Origin: Flaveria trinervia | Taxonomy: Eukaryota > Streptophyta > Magnoliopsida > Asterales > Asteraceae | Length of the DNA stretch: 64,000 bases | Assembly (NCBI GenBank): GCA_025506515.1 | Contig: CM046442.1 | Span: 112,978,761-113,042,760 of the forward strand | Direction of reading: 5' to 3' | Shown: piece by piece, positions 1 through 10,492 of the stretch | How positions within the stretch are numbered: position 1 is the first letter of the stretch | Layout of the letters: the number at the start of each line of letters is the position of its first letter | Notes under the pieces: generated by a model | What the model saw: only the letters and a program-made list of their open reading frames with translations | Database searches by the model: none | What the model was told of the DNA's origin: nothing | Made by a program: the position numbers and the translations under genes

Positions 1-525
1 AGTATTCCTTATCAGTCAAGTGTATAAGGAGCGATAATGGAACAGAATTCAAAAACCATACACTTGATGATTTTTATCTCTCAAAGGGAATCAAGAGGCG
101 GTTTAGCATCCCAAGGACTCCAGAACAAAATGTAGTAGTGGAGAGAAAGAACAGGACCCTAATTGAAGCTGCAAGGTCCATGTTGGCTGACTCTGGTTTG
201 CCATTGACCTTTTGGGCTGAAGCTGTCACACAACTTGCTATGTGCAAATAGAGTTTTAGTAAATCAGAGGTTGATGAAGACTCCATATGAAGTTCTACAT
301 CATTTGGCTCCTCTAATTCATTCTTCAAAGCTTTTGGGTGTCCTTGTTTATTCTCAACACAAAGGATCAACTCCACAATTTGATCCTAAGGTGGATGCAG
401 GATATTTTGTAGGATATCATCCACATGCAAGGCTTACAGAGTCTTCAACTGCAGAACAAAGATAGTTGAAGAAACCTTGCATGTGAAGTTCAATGAATCT
501 CCTAAGGATAAAATTCCACAAAACC
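1..525 (+). pseudogene. copia-A integrase catalytic core, C-terminal part (decayed)
   Basis: Reading through frame changes, bases 30-230 encode SDNGTEFKN, then TPEQNVVVERKNRTLIEAA and LTFWAEAV. These are the second Asp and the Glu of the DDE triad of a Ty1/copia integrase core (rve family) and the conserved stretch after it. From 235 another frame gives ANRVLVNQ and MKTPYEV, the usual post-integrase segment, ending near 465 with FVGYHPHA. In life the enzyme joins the element's cDNA to chromosomal DNA in the nucleus. The N-terminal zinc-binding part and the first Asp lie outside the window. At least two frameshifts make it non-functional. Family call is firm; exact ends are approximate. Confidence 0.82.
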
Positions 526-526
526 T

Positions 527-943
527 GTGGAGTTGTTTGATCTAGATATACTGCAATATATTCCTTATCAGCCTCCAGCTGTTGCAGATCATGTGAATAA
601 ATCATCTTCTGCAGCAAGTCTTCCACCTGGTGGTATTGAAGATGATGATGATATCAGTACTTACCTTTTCAAGTTTAGTGATCAACTGCCTGAGTCCACT
701 AAACTTGATGTTCCTGTAGCTTCTGCAGCTCCATCCACAACAAATGCTGATAAGATTTCTGACTCCTCTACATCATTTGAATTGCCATCTCATACTTGGC
801 TTCAAGAATCTGGATCAACATCTGTTGCTGCTGAACCTACTACAAACACTTGCACTGATCTTATAGTCTACCAAGAGCTGAAGAATCACCCCATGTCTCA
901 AATCATTGGTGATATCAATGCTGGTGTCTCAACCAGAAGTTAA
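527..943 (+). pseudogene. copia-A integrase-RT linker (low-conservation pol segment)
   Basis: An open stretch of about 138 residues rich in Ser, Thr, Asp and Pro, ending with QIIGDINAGVSTRS. That ending matches the well-known I-GD-x-x-GV-TRS motif that precedes the RT domain in copia polyproteins of this type. The body is acidic and looks disordered, as expected for the linker between integrase and RT. It has no catalytic role of its own. A matching linker exists in copia-E (near 20300-20750 on the minus strand), which supports relatedness of the two elements. Confidence 0.7.
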
Positions 944-2475
944 TTGTCCAACTTCTGCTTCTATGCTCTCTTCATCAGTCAGCTAGAGCCAAAGAACTAT
1001 CATGTTGCTTTAAGAGACAATGGATGGGTTGAAGCCATGCAGCTTGAGCTACTTCAGTTCAAAAAGCAGCAAGTGTGAGAACTGGTTCATCTACCCCCAG
1101 GTAAGTGTGCAATAGGCACTAAGTGAGTGTTTAGGAATAAAACTGATGAAAATGGGCTTATTGTCAAGAACAAGGCTAGACTGGTTGTACAGGGGTTTTC
1201 ATAAGAAGAAGGTATTGATTATGATGAAACCTTTACTCCTGTAACCAGACTGGAGGCAATTAGATTGTTCTTAGCCTATGTTGCATTCCACAATCTTAAA
1301 GTTTTTCAAATGGATGTCAAAAGTGCTTTTTATATGGAAAATAAAAGAAGAGGTTTATGTGTGTCAACCACCAGGTTTTGAGGACAATAAACATCCTAAT
1401 TGAGTGTATAAACTTGATAAGGCTCTTTATGGATTAAGGCAAGCTCCTAGAGCCTGGTATGAAAACCCTTGAAATTTTCTTCTTCAAAATAATTTCACTA
1501 GAGGCTCCATAGATTAAAACTTTGTCTATTAAGAAGTGGATCAGCATAAGCTACTTGTTCAAATTTATGTTGATGCATATAATTTGCATCCTCTGATCCC
1601 CAGTTGTGTGATGATTTTACAAGTTTAATGAAACAAAAGTTTGAAATAAGTGCAATGGGTGAATTACAGTTCTTTCTAGGCTTGCAAATCAAACAAAAGG
1701 TTGATGGAACCTTCATTCATCAGTCAAAATATACAAAAAATCTTTTGAATAAGTTTGATTTACAAAACTGTAAGCCCTGTCTACTCCCATGTGCAACACC
1801 ACACAACTGGATGTGATCAGAAAGGTAAGGGTATGATGAAACACTTTACAGATGTATGATTGGTTCTTGATGTACTTAACAGCTTCTAGACCAGATATTA
1901 TGTTTGCAACTTGTGTTTGTGCTAGATTCAGGCTGCTCCTAAAGAGTCTCATTTGATTGCAGTCAAGAGGATCTTTAGATATCTGCAAGGTACACAATCT
2001 CTAGGTCTTTGGTATTCCACCGAACACTCTTGCAAATTAGTTGCTTTTTCTGATAGTGACTATGCAGGTGTAAGTTAACCAGAAAGTAACTTCTGGTGGA
2101 TGTCAATTCCTAGGCAACTATTTGATTTCTTTGCAGAGTAAGAAAAACAAACATCTGTTGCTACATCCACTGCTGAAGCAGAGTACATTGCTGCTGCAAA
2201 TTGTACATCTCAGGTACTCTGGCTTCAGAACCAATTATTGGATTATGGCATTATAGAGACTAAGACTCTATTGTTAAGGATAGTGCTTCAGCTCTGTGTA
2301 TTGTCAAGAATCCAGTCTAACATTCTAGGACCAAACATATAAAGATCAGACACCATTTTATTAGGGATTGTTTTGAAAAAGGTCTAATTGATCCAAAGTT
2401 GTGCCAAGTGCTGATGAGCTTGCAGATATATTTACTAAGCCTTTGGACAGTTCAACTTTCCAAACCTTGTGTTAA
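944..2475 (+). pseudogene. copia-A reverse transcriptase and RNase H (decayed)
   Basis: RT motifs are recognisable across frames: NKARLVVQGF, IDYDETFTPVTRLEAIR and FQMDVKSAF near 1160-1330, then the active-site block near 1560-1580, where the Tyr-Val-Asp-Asp motif now reads YVDA. A one-base insertion at that place would explain the change equally well. RNase H follows, with FSDSDYAG near 2050 and STAEAEYIAA near 2170, then the usual tail mentioning LADIFTKPL-like residues near 2420-2450. RT and RNase H copy the genomic RNA into cDNA inside virus-like particles. Many stops and frameshifts are present, so it is dead. The family is PF07727-type copia RT. Confidence 0.8.
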
Positions 2476-3166
2476 GGCTTGGTATGTTGCAGCTAGAATA
2501 AGTGACAACTACTGATGATCTCAGTAAAAAGTACCGATGACCATTAGTAAACATGTCAAAATAAGTACTGATAAGTTTTATTCTCAGTTGTTTCAAACTA
2601 TGAAGATTAAATTAAAAAGTACTGTACTTTCTGTTAAAGAACCTGATGCAGTTACAACTACTGATGTAGTTATAACTACTGATGTCAGTAAAAACAGATA
2701 AGTACTGATGTCCTATGAAACAATTGAAAACAGCTAAAAAGTCTGATGAGTAAGTGTTGAGGACAGTATGAAACAACTGAAAAGCTAAGAATTGATGAAC
2801 ACTACTGATGAGAATTTTCTCTTCAATCGTTTCCACAAACTGCTGTTTCATCTTAAACAACTGATGACAAAACCATGTCTTCAGTAGTTCACAACTACTG
2901 ATGACTAATACCAAGTGCTCAGTTGTTTCCTACACCTGAAGACAAAACCAAGGTTTTCAGTAGTTTCATAACTACTGATGACCAAACCAAGTCTTCAGTT
3001 GTTTCAATTTCTGATAGTTAAAACCAAGTTTTCAGTTGTTTTCATACAACTGATGACAACACCAACACTTTCAGTCGTTTTCTTTTCAGCCTTTTCTTAA
3101 CCTATAAATACCTGCACTTATAGCCGAACGTTTCATTAGCCTTTTCTATCGTTCTCTCTCTCAACA
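2476..3166 (+). promoter_or_regulatory. copia-A pol-to-extra-ORF spacer with motif array and TATA box
   Basis: About 690 bases without a coding frame. They hold at least eight copies of an ACTGATG-type motif, often as AACTACTGATG, and about seven of the reverse-complement type TCAGTAGTT or TCAGTTGTT. A canonical TATA box (CTATAAATA) lies at 3102-3110, followed by a pyrimidine-rich leader and an ATG in good context at 3167. The same TTCAGTAGTT motifs sit upstream of a TATATAAGG box in the 3' LTR (7190-7418). I infer an internal promoter for the extra ORF that shares upstream motifs with the LTR. The motifs and TATA are seen; promoter activity is inference. Confidence 0.55.
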
Positions 3167-6100
3167 ATGGCGACCATGAAACTCAAACCCAGACACAACT
3201 GTGTTGCCTACCTCTCAATCGGCCTTTTGGAACAAATTTGATAATACCGTCGATCTTATGGTGGATTCCCAATACAGAACCACCTTTCTTTTGAATCCTA
3301 CCATATACCCGATTCCTTAAACCAATTCTGAACCAACGTCTCTATCACAACTGGTGAAAATGATAGCCAAATCACTCTCCAGTCGTTGGTTAACTAGAAA
3401 CAGGTGGTAATCACCCCTGACATCATTCGCAAAACCCTAAATTTGCATGATGCCACCCGTATTATAGAATACCCGAAAGGCACCATTGATAGTCTTTTAT
3501 CAACAACGGTACGAAGGAGACTTAAGTGCTACAGCCATTCTCAAAAAGCACTTCCATGATGCTAAAAGACTTATCTTCCACATGGTGATTGTATGCCTTG
3601 CCAAAGACATCTTCATGGGATCAGATCTCCTCAAGATGGCAACAGGTATTGTACTCTGTCTTTGAACGACAAACTCTAAATTTTTCTAAGATAGTGTTTA
3701 TGGAACTTAAGGATCTGGCTCAGAAACCTGTGACAAACAGATGGCTACTATATCCCTGGTTTCTGATGGCCATAATTTTAAATCAATTAAGATCTAAAGG
3801 CCTTGTTGGTCTTGGAGTCCCTGCTCCGGCTGTCTTAGCTGAGGTATACTCTAGGCATAACTCTGACCCTACTCTCAAAGGGGCTGCCTGGTGCTAAACC
3901 CAAGCAGAGGGAACCCACAGCCTCCACCTCCAGTCCAAAGTCCCCACCAAAACCAAACCCCAAAAGCCCAAAAAGGCTACTCAGGGAGATGAGTCCCCTG
4001 CGGATGCCCCTGTACCACCAATACAGGAAACACATACTGGTTCTAACCCCCCAGTCATGTCAGGGACTCAACCAGCTGCAACCGCACAGGTATCCTCTCC
4101 ACAGGATCCTGTTGCAACCACATTTGGGGATACCACAATACTGGAACCTATCTCAGCTGAGAAGGTTACCATTTAAGAGCATCTCTCACCCGGGTGCAAT
4201 CTGCTTCTGACCAATCTCCAAATGCAACCGCCCCTCAAAGCCCAACCCTTATAGTTGCTAAAGTGTTAAGTCAGCTGCATTCCTCACTCCCTCCCCAGAA
4301 ACCAATTCACACTGGGAATACCTCAACAATTGAGGCGGATGACCAAAATGCTGCTGATAACCCACAGCACAGGGGTTATAATGTTCAATCTCCAAGTGTA
4401 GAAGAGGAGGTTAGGACGTCTAGTCAGGCTGCCACTTCTACTGATTCAGCAAATGAACAGGATGAAGTTAGTAACATATATAAGACCTCACCAGAGGCAA
4501 CTGCCAATGAAGGACAAAGTCCAGAGGCAGGAAGTCCCCAGAACCAAGAACAAGGGGCACATGCATGTACTGATCTACACTCAGGGCATGTACATCCTGA
4601 TTTAATCAAGAGGTCAGATGATTCAGCAAAGACTGATGATGACCTGGGCTTTTTCTTTGATGTCTTAGCCCATAACACAATCCTAGAGACTAAGGTGAGC
4701 AGACTCAAAGAACTGCTAGCCAAAATGTCTCAGGATAAAAGTCCATCTGCCCCAATAAACCCACAGATGGCACCTTCATTTGAAGGTTCACCAAACACTC
4801 AGCCAATACACTTAACTAGCCACCAGCCACTACTTTTCGCATCACCTCTCAGGGACAGAACCCCTCTGAGCAGATGGTTGCAACCTTTTAAGCTCCTTAC
4901 CTCTCATCACTCCCATCATCACTGAGATAGTATATGAAGCCATTGATGAGAGGATCTCCTCAAATCTCCAAACACTCATTGATGATGTTGTTCACAAGTC
5001 ACTTTCTGCCTTTCAAGCCCCTGATCCTAATGCACCCAAAAAGGGGAGACTACCAAGTCTAAGGCAGTGAAAGAAAGAAAACGGAAGAGAGTAGAAGATG
5101 AGAAAGAACCAGAAAAAGAAAAGGAGTTGGAGAAAGAACAAGAACTGATCTCAGAGAAACAGCTGATCACAATGCAAGAGCTGAGCACTGACAAAAAGCA
5201 GAAAGATCAGTTGATCACTTACAAAAGGAAGAGAAGTGTTGAGTCAAAGTCTGATGGAGAAAAGTCCTTAGAAGATCTAGTCAAAGAAGCTGATGAAGCT
5301 CATAGCAGATCTATGGACAAAATAATAGATCAGCTCTTCAGACAGGGTCATGACACAGCTACATTAGATGTTGAGATCAGAAGGCTGGAGATAAATGAAA
5401 TTCAAACAAGATGGGCTAGTTACAGTGTGATGGATAGGAAAGGTTGGAGATTATGATCAGATTTATTGCCAAATATCTAGGAAGATCATTGATAGAGATG
5501 AAGTCTTGGTCCAGAGACAGTATATGGAGATAACCAAGAAAATATGTTCTGCTGGAAGCTAGAACAAAGGGTTGATCATCGAAGCACTGGATGAAGCAGG
5601 TGCTGGGAAGAGAACTGAGATGGCAAAGCTCTCAAAAGCCAAACTCACCACTAAGCTGCTAGATCAGCCTTCTCATACTCCCACTCAAAAACAACCCTCA
5701 AAGCAATCATCTCTAAAATCTACCAATTCTATCCCTAAACCAAAACCACCCACAACTCAACCCACAAAACCAATTCCATTACCCCAAAAACCATCTCAAA
5801 CCACACCCAGAGATACACCCAGAAGGAGGAGAAGGGTGTTGAGGGTAGAAGAAGAAGAAGAAGAGGATGAGAATGAAGATAGTCTGCCAATCTCTGATGT
5901 TCTCAAACTTAAAACACCTGAGCCCAGAAGTCAACAGATGATCTCAAACCACACCCAGAGACTACCCTCAGTCCTCATCCATTCAAGAAATGAAGAAACA
6001 AGCTCTGAGGCTGTACACTCTTAGGCATACATTCCAACATCAAAGAGAAAGAGTGAGGATTTGGCCAGACCCCAGGGTAAGTTCCAGAATACACAAGAAG

Positions 6101-6568
6101 AACATACCAAGTAGATATCATGGCCAAGTGAAGAAGACTTTGAATGCTACAATTATGTTGGCTATGGTAGTCTCACCCTGGGAGATTATAGAAGAATTCA
6201 AGAGAGCACACAACTCAAAGACAACCCCTCAAGCTCTACTTGGGAACAAAATGATCAAGAAGGGGCTGTTATACAAGAGACTTGAAGATCTTCAAAAGAT
6301 TGAACTCCAGTTGTTGCTAGAAGGCTCTCATCCAGATGAATTCGCATACAGAGAGATCACAACTGTTGACTTGAAGAATGGGAAGACAGTAAGGTATCTG
6401 TTTGAATATTATGGCCATGAGTTCTTCTTTGAGGGAGAAGCAGAAGAACTCACCAAGGAGGAACAAGTTGTTCTCCTTGAGGCCTATGCAAGGAGTCTTA
6501 CAGACTCATCAATGAGAATTAGGTTTCATGGTTGGGACAAGACTCTGTGTCCAGTTTCCCCAAGATAG
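3167..6568 (+). pseudogene. copia-A extra ORF downstream of pol (env-position ORF), broken
   Basis: Starts at the ATG at 3167 (CAACAATGGCG) behind the spacer TATA box. The N-terminal part, read through frameshifts, includes TTFLLNPTIYP near 3280, matching a NPTIYVS-like motif that I remember from long hypothetical proteins encoded next to copia elements in Asteraceae. Open pieces follow at 3589-3897, 4194-4925 (Ser/Pro/Gln-rich, disordered), 5067-5456 (Lys/Glu-rich, likely coiled coil), 5572-6024 (Pro/Thr/Lys-rich, then a run of Glu) and 5990-6568 (better conserved C-terminal domain of about 190 residues). I see no signal peptide or clear transmembrane segment, so a true envelope is not supported. 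Function unknown. A homologous ORF lies at 15844-19288 on the other strand. Confidence 0.65.
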
Positions 6569-6729
6569 AGTTCCCTTCCACACTTATCCAATCAAAAGAT
6601 CAGAAACCTTTTCCCGGCCTGTGCTTACATGATTACCTCTGAAGCTGATCAAGAGGGTGTTTCTGCCAAAGAATAAGTGGGATCATTAATAAACTTAGAG
6701 GTTTTGGGTGCATTGGTTTAGGGAGAGTT
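6569..6729 (+). promoter_or_regulatory. copia-A 3' untranslated segment with polypurine tract
   Basis: Short non-coding tail after the extra ORF, ending in a purine-rich run (GGGAGAG at 6721-6727) directly before the TGTTGG start of the LTR. Its position and composition fit the polypurine tract that primes plus-strand DNA synthesis. Nothing else is recognised here. Confidence 0.6.
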
Positions 6730-7625
6730 TGTTGGACCAAAAGAACAATGAGCCTGATCAGAAAAACCTCTAAGTCCCACAGACATTAGAACTGCTGAGG
6801 AAGATCACAATAGCTGAAGACATCAGCTGATTACAGGTCTGAAGACAAAGTCTGAAGACAAGATCTGAAGATTTCTACTGAAGACAAAGTCTAAAAGTAA
6901 AGAACTGAAGACAAAGTCTGAAAGTAAAGAACTGAAGACAAAGTCTGAAAGTAAAGTACTGAAAACAAAGTCTGAAGCTATCAGCTGAAGACAAAGTCTG
7001 AAGCTATCAGCTGAAGACAAAGTCTGAAGCTATCAGCTGAAGACAACATCTGAAATAGAAGTCTGAAGAACAAAGACTGAAGACAAAGACTGAAGACAAA
7101 GACTGAAGACAAAGACTGAAGACAAAGACTGAAGACAAAAACTGAAGACCAGAGTGATCAGTATTTGTCACAACAGCTGAAGTCATTAACTTCAGTAGTT
7201 GTGATGGTTTTCGTTTTCAGTACTTGTAATTTACCTTTCAGTAGTTTATAGTTTCAGTAGTTTTAGTTCATTAGTTTTATGTTCTTGTACTTAGCATTCT
7301 CTGAGATGTGATCAGTTGTTGAGAACATTCTCAGTAGTTTGCATAGTTTCAGTTGTTTGTATTATTCTGTTAGATGTCACTATCAAGTGACATTAGACGT
7401 CACATTCCATATATAAGGTATGTTGACCTAATTGTAACTGTGTGACTTTCAGCCACCACGAAAGCATTTGAATGAAATATTCCTTTTGCAGAATTCTCTC
7501 TCTCTCTATAACCATGTACTATTCCATTGAATATCAATTGAGTTCTTGCTAAATTGTTTAATTCATTGTTCGAATTCCGCTGCAATCTACTCTAATTGAT
7601 CAAACTTAAATCACTGATCCTAACA
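6730..7625 (+). repeat. copia-A 3' LTR (896 bp)
   Basis: Begins TGTTGG after a purine-rich tract and ends CTAACA, giving the usual TG...CA ends. The first half holds a short tandem repeat array (6832-7150). Next come seven TTCAGTAGTT/TTCAGTTGTT-like motifs (7190-7360), an ACGTCA box near 7398-7403 (a bZIP/TGA-type core) and a TATATAAGG box at 7410-7418. These mark a plausible U3 promoter. The partner 5' LTR lies outside the window, so the ends are inferred from TG/CA, the PPT and the sudden switch to gypsy-B LTR sequence. Confidence 0.75.
6832..7150 (+). repeat. short tandem repeats in copia-A LTR
   Basis: Degenerate direct repeats built on CTGAAGACAAAGTCTGAAG and shorter CTGAAGACAAAGA units, roughly 12 to 24 bases each. 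They include three near-identical copies around 6965-7035 and about six AAGACTGAAGACA copies around 7070-7145. The array lies in the upstream half of the LTR, before the predicted TATA box. Arrays of this sort in U3 often hold activator sites, but that role is inference here. Confidence 0.75.
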
Positions 7626-8620
7626 CCAACATAACATCTATGGCTTCAAAAGTCAACTTATAAGAACCCCCGAGAACCTCCCAAGTCTAAGCCTACCTCT
7701 ACGCATCTCCTCGAAATTCAGAAAGTTAAACTATGTTCTTTTGGGCGCACAAGCCCTACTTAGGCATATGGACACCCTTTAGTCACATGGCCTCCCAGGC
7801 GACTGAACACTTAGGCGAATGAACACCAGGCGAATGGACCCTATGTGAATGGATCCTATGCGGATGATCACTATGGGCGAATGAACGAAATGCAGATGAG
7901 CACCTAGGCGTATGGACCTCAGTCGCACGACTCACATGCGAATGAACCTCAGTTGCACTACTCACATGCGTATGGATCTCAGTCGCATGGCATCCAAGCG
8001 CATGGACTTTAGTCGTATGCCTTTCGGCCGTATGGCCTTCTGTCGCATGCCATTCGGTCTCATAGCCCTAGCTCATGCAGAATGCAGTTCCCCTTCGAAC
8101 CTAATCTACACTTTTCGGCCTCCAAACCCTCTCAAACCTGTTCTAATCTCAAATCAACCATCCTAAACATTAGAAACACATACCACAACACCATTCAAGC
8201 ACACACAAGCCCGAAAACAAACTCCACTCGCATCATACACAAACACATACACATGGGTTCAACACACACTTTAAAATTAGGTTTTACTATGTGCTCCAGC
8301 CCCAAATCAGTTAAAAACATGCAAAAAAGAGGTCTAAGAACTCATACAAACAACCCCGTTGAGTAGAGCTTCAATCCAACCCGCTAGACCTCAACTTACA
8401 CACTCGAATCCACGAAACCGAAGCTCGAAACCTCTTTTCTCCCTCTCTTCTCTTTATGGCCGAAAATATTAAGTGTGGGGGAGGGTGTGGGCTGCCTTCC
8501 CCCTCTTATACCCCCACTCATTCAAGTTTTTTTTCATTTTGGCAAGTTTGATCCCTCAACTTTGGACTTTATTTCATTTCTTTCTTTTGTCGGCTTCAAA
8601 GAAAATAACCGGGTGTTACA
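7626..8620 (-). repeat. gypsy-B 3' LTR, partial (interrupted by copia-A)
   Basis: Reading from 8620 leftward it begins TGTAACACCCGGTTATTTTC and aligns by eye with the start of the LTR at 59039-60915, including the stretches around the words GTGTGTGCTTGAATGGTGTT and CTGCATTCTGCA. It contains an array of degenerate units carrying AGTCG/CGACT words and TACGCC/TTCGCC (about 7780-8060). About the last 900 bases of the LTR are absent here because copia-A inserted at 7625/7626. The rest is expected left of the window. Confidence 0.8.
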
Positions 8621-8640
8621 AGTCTACCCCCCTTAAATAG
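8621..8640 (-). promoter_or_regulatory. gypsy-B polypurine tract
   Basis: On the minus strand the sequence just before the LTR reads AAGGGGGGTAGACT, after a GGGACGAAACC box near 8645-8660. The run of six G next to the LTR start is a typical Ty3/gypsy plus-strand primer, and the same GGGACGAAA plus purine pattern precedes the LTRs of gypsy-D and gypsy-F. Confidence 0.7.
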
Positions 8641-8659
8641 GTTTCGTCCCCGAAACCCG

Positions 8660-9040
8660 TTAGCCCTTGAACAGGTGTGGGTAATGTTGTCTCATCTCTT
8701 CTTCAGTCTCCCACGTAGACTCAGATCCTTTTCTGTGCTTCCACTGTAGGCGCACAAGTAGGACCACTTTATTCCTCAATCTTTTCTCTTTACGGTCGAT
8801 GATTGCCACCGGTTGCTCTACATAATTGAGTTGTTCGTCTACCTCGATATCTTCTAATGGTACGACCAAATCTTTGTCTGCCAAACATTTCAACAGATGA
8901 GATACGTGGAATGTCGGATGAATTCCACTTAACTCATCTGGTAACTCCAATCTATAAGCCACCTCTCCTACTCTAGCAATGATTCGGAAAGACTCTATGT
9001 ACGTTGAGCTCAACCTGCCCCGCTTTCTAAACTCTTTCTA
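8660..9040 (-). pseudogene. gypsy-B integrase C-terminus with chromodomain-like tail
   Basis: An open minus-strand stretch of 117 residues: RVGEVAYRLELP, HPTFHVSHLLKCLADKD, then IIDRKEKRLRNK, VRLQWKHRKGSESTWE and HYPHLF at the end. This is the conserved end of integrase in plant chromovirus-type Ty3/gypsy elements (GPY/F-type segment followed by a chromodomain-like tail ending WE-x-E-x-MRQ-x-YP-x-LF). The tail is thought to guide integration through chromatin. Upstream, a block expected between the DDE core and this tail is missing. The segment itself is undisturbed, but it is part of a dead pol. Confidence 0.8.
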
Positions 9041-10492
9041 ACCAATATCACCCCTACAGACGGGTGTCCTGCATCTCCTACTGTATAGCATCTCATAAGG
9101 GGTTATACCAATGCTGGCATGATAACTATTGTTATATGAGAACTCAGCTAACGGTAAGTGATGAGCCCAACTTCCTCCGAAATCAATGATGCATGCCTGG
9201 AGCATATCATCCAGCATCTGAATCTTCGTTCCGACTGACCATCCATTTGAGGATGATAAGTCGTGCTAATATGCAACCTCGTCCTCATAGCATCGTGGAA
9301 TTTCTTCCAAAATTTTCACGTAAACCGGGTGTCACGATTAGACACAATAGACACCAGCACACCATGACAAGTTACGATCTCCTTGATGAAAAGATCCACC
9401 AACCACTCGGATGAATTCGTCTTGCGAATTGGTAGGAATTGAGAACTCTTCGTTAAACGGTCTTACGGTACGTGGTAGCTTCGTAATAAAGTCCATGGTG
9501 ATGTGCTCCACTTCCACTCCGGTATATCCAAAGGTTGGATATTTCCATATGGCTTCTGATGCTCCACCTTCACTTGCAAGCAAGTAAGGCACTTACTCAG
9601 ATACTCCACCACATCACGCTTCATACCCGGCCACCGATAGTCTTTCTTCATGTTTTGGTACATCTTTGTAGCATCAGGATGAATAGAGTATCGAGTCTTG
9701 TGAGCTTCATCCATAATCTTCATACGTAGATCCCCATAACGAGGAATCCACATCCACCCGAATCGGGTCTTAACACCAAGTGTGTTTTCACCCAATTCCG
9801 CAATCAGACCTCTCATTCTTTCGGAGTTAAGATGTTCTTCTTTCAATGCCTCATCTTGAAACTCTTTGACTTGCGTCATTACATCAGAGGTCATGATCAA
9901 CTGGTAAGCTTTCACCCGAATCGGCTCGGGTCTTTCTTTTCGACTAAGGGCATCCACCATCACGTTGGCTTTGCCCGGATGGTAATGGATCTCGCATCCA
10001 TAATCTCTTATAAGCTCCAACCATCTCCTCTACCTCATGTTCAGGTTCTTCTGCTCGAAGAAGTATTTCAAGCTCTTGTGGTCAGTGAATATGGTGCACT
10101 TTGTACTGTATAGTAGTGCCTCCAAATCTTTAACTTGAAGACCATAGCAGCTAACTCTAAGTCATGAGTAGGATAATTGACCTCATGAACCTTCAACTGT
10201 CGGGATGCATAGGCTATAACCTTTCCTCTCTGCATTAACACACACCCTAACCCGAGTAGGAAGCATCAGAATAAACCATCATATCTTCCTTCCATCAGGT
10301 AATGACAGAACAAGAGCTCGAGTCAACCTCGCTTTTAATTCCTCGAACTCCTTCTCTTGAGCTTGACCCCATACGAAATTCACATCTTTCTAAGTTAACT
10401 TGGTTAGTAGAGAAGAGATCTTAGAGAAGTCTTGAATGAACCTCCTATAGTAGCCCACCAAACACAAGAAACTACGAATCTCGGATGGCGTC
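9041..10492 (-). pseudogene. gypsy-B RT end, RNase H and integrase core (decayed)
   Basis: On the minus strand from 10492: PSEIRSF, GYYRRFIQDFSKI and VWGQAQEKEFEELKARLT (RT connection), then FTDHKSLKYFFEQKNLNMR followed by a stop, ELIRDYGCEIHYHPGKANV (RNase H). Integrase follows with its HHCC zinc-binding motif (CLTCLQVKVEHQKP) and EHITMDFITKLP, which keeps the first catalytic Asp. Then frames break; the Asp and Glu of later blocks (VSNRDTRF and DGQSE-like words) can be read at 9250-9350. At least four disruptions are present. Gene order RT-RNase H-integrase identifies Ty3/gypsy. Confidence 0.8.

Larger units (their letters stand above)
1..7625 (+). mobile_element. copia-A: Ty1/copia retrotransposon with extra ORF, 5' part outside window
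   Basis: The order integrase, RT, RNase H, spacer, extra ORF, PPT, LTR on the plus strand is seen directly. Integrase before RT is the Ty1/copia order. An additional ORF between pol and the 3' LTR is the layout described for Sirevirus-type copia elements, so I infer a Sirevirus-like lineage. The 3' LTR ends in CTAACA at 7625 and the sequence then continues as the 3' LTR of gypsy-B, so copia-A inserted into that older LTR. The expected 5-bp target duplication would be the CCAAC that follows at 7626-7630, but its partner lies left of the window. All coding parts carry stops and frameshifts. Confidence 0.85.
7626..10492 (-). mobile_element. gypsy-B: Ty3/gypsy element, truncated
   Basis: On the minus strand, pol sequences run from an RT end (near 10490) through RNase H and integrase to a chromodomain-like tail at 8660. 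A PPT and the start of a 3' LTR (TGTAACACCCGG, reading left from 8620) follow. The same LTR start occurs intact at 59039 (gypsy-I), so B and I are one family or close relatives. The 3' LTR is broken at 7626 by copia-A. At the other side, pol stops abruptly at about 10492, where an LTR fragment in opposite orientation begins. Gag, protease and most of RT are missing. Confidence 0.8.

Noticed and set aside
3167..6568. True viral envelope gene in copia-A
   Set aside because: Position fits an env-like ORF, but there is no signal peptide, membrane anchor or cleavage site visible; called an extra ORF of unknown role.
6832..7150. CRISPR-like array
   Set aside because: Degenerate head-to-tail repeats without unique spacers, inside a plant LTR.
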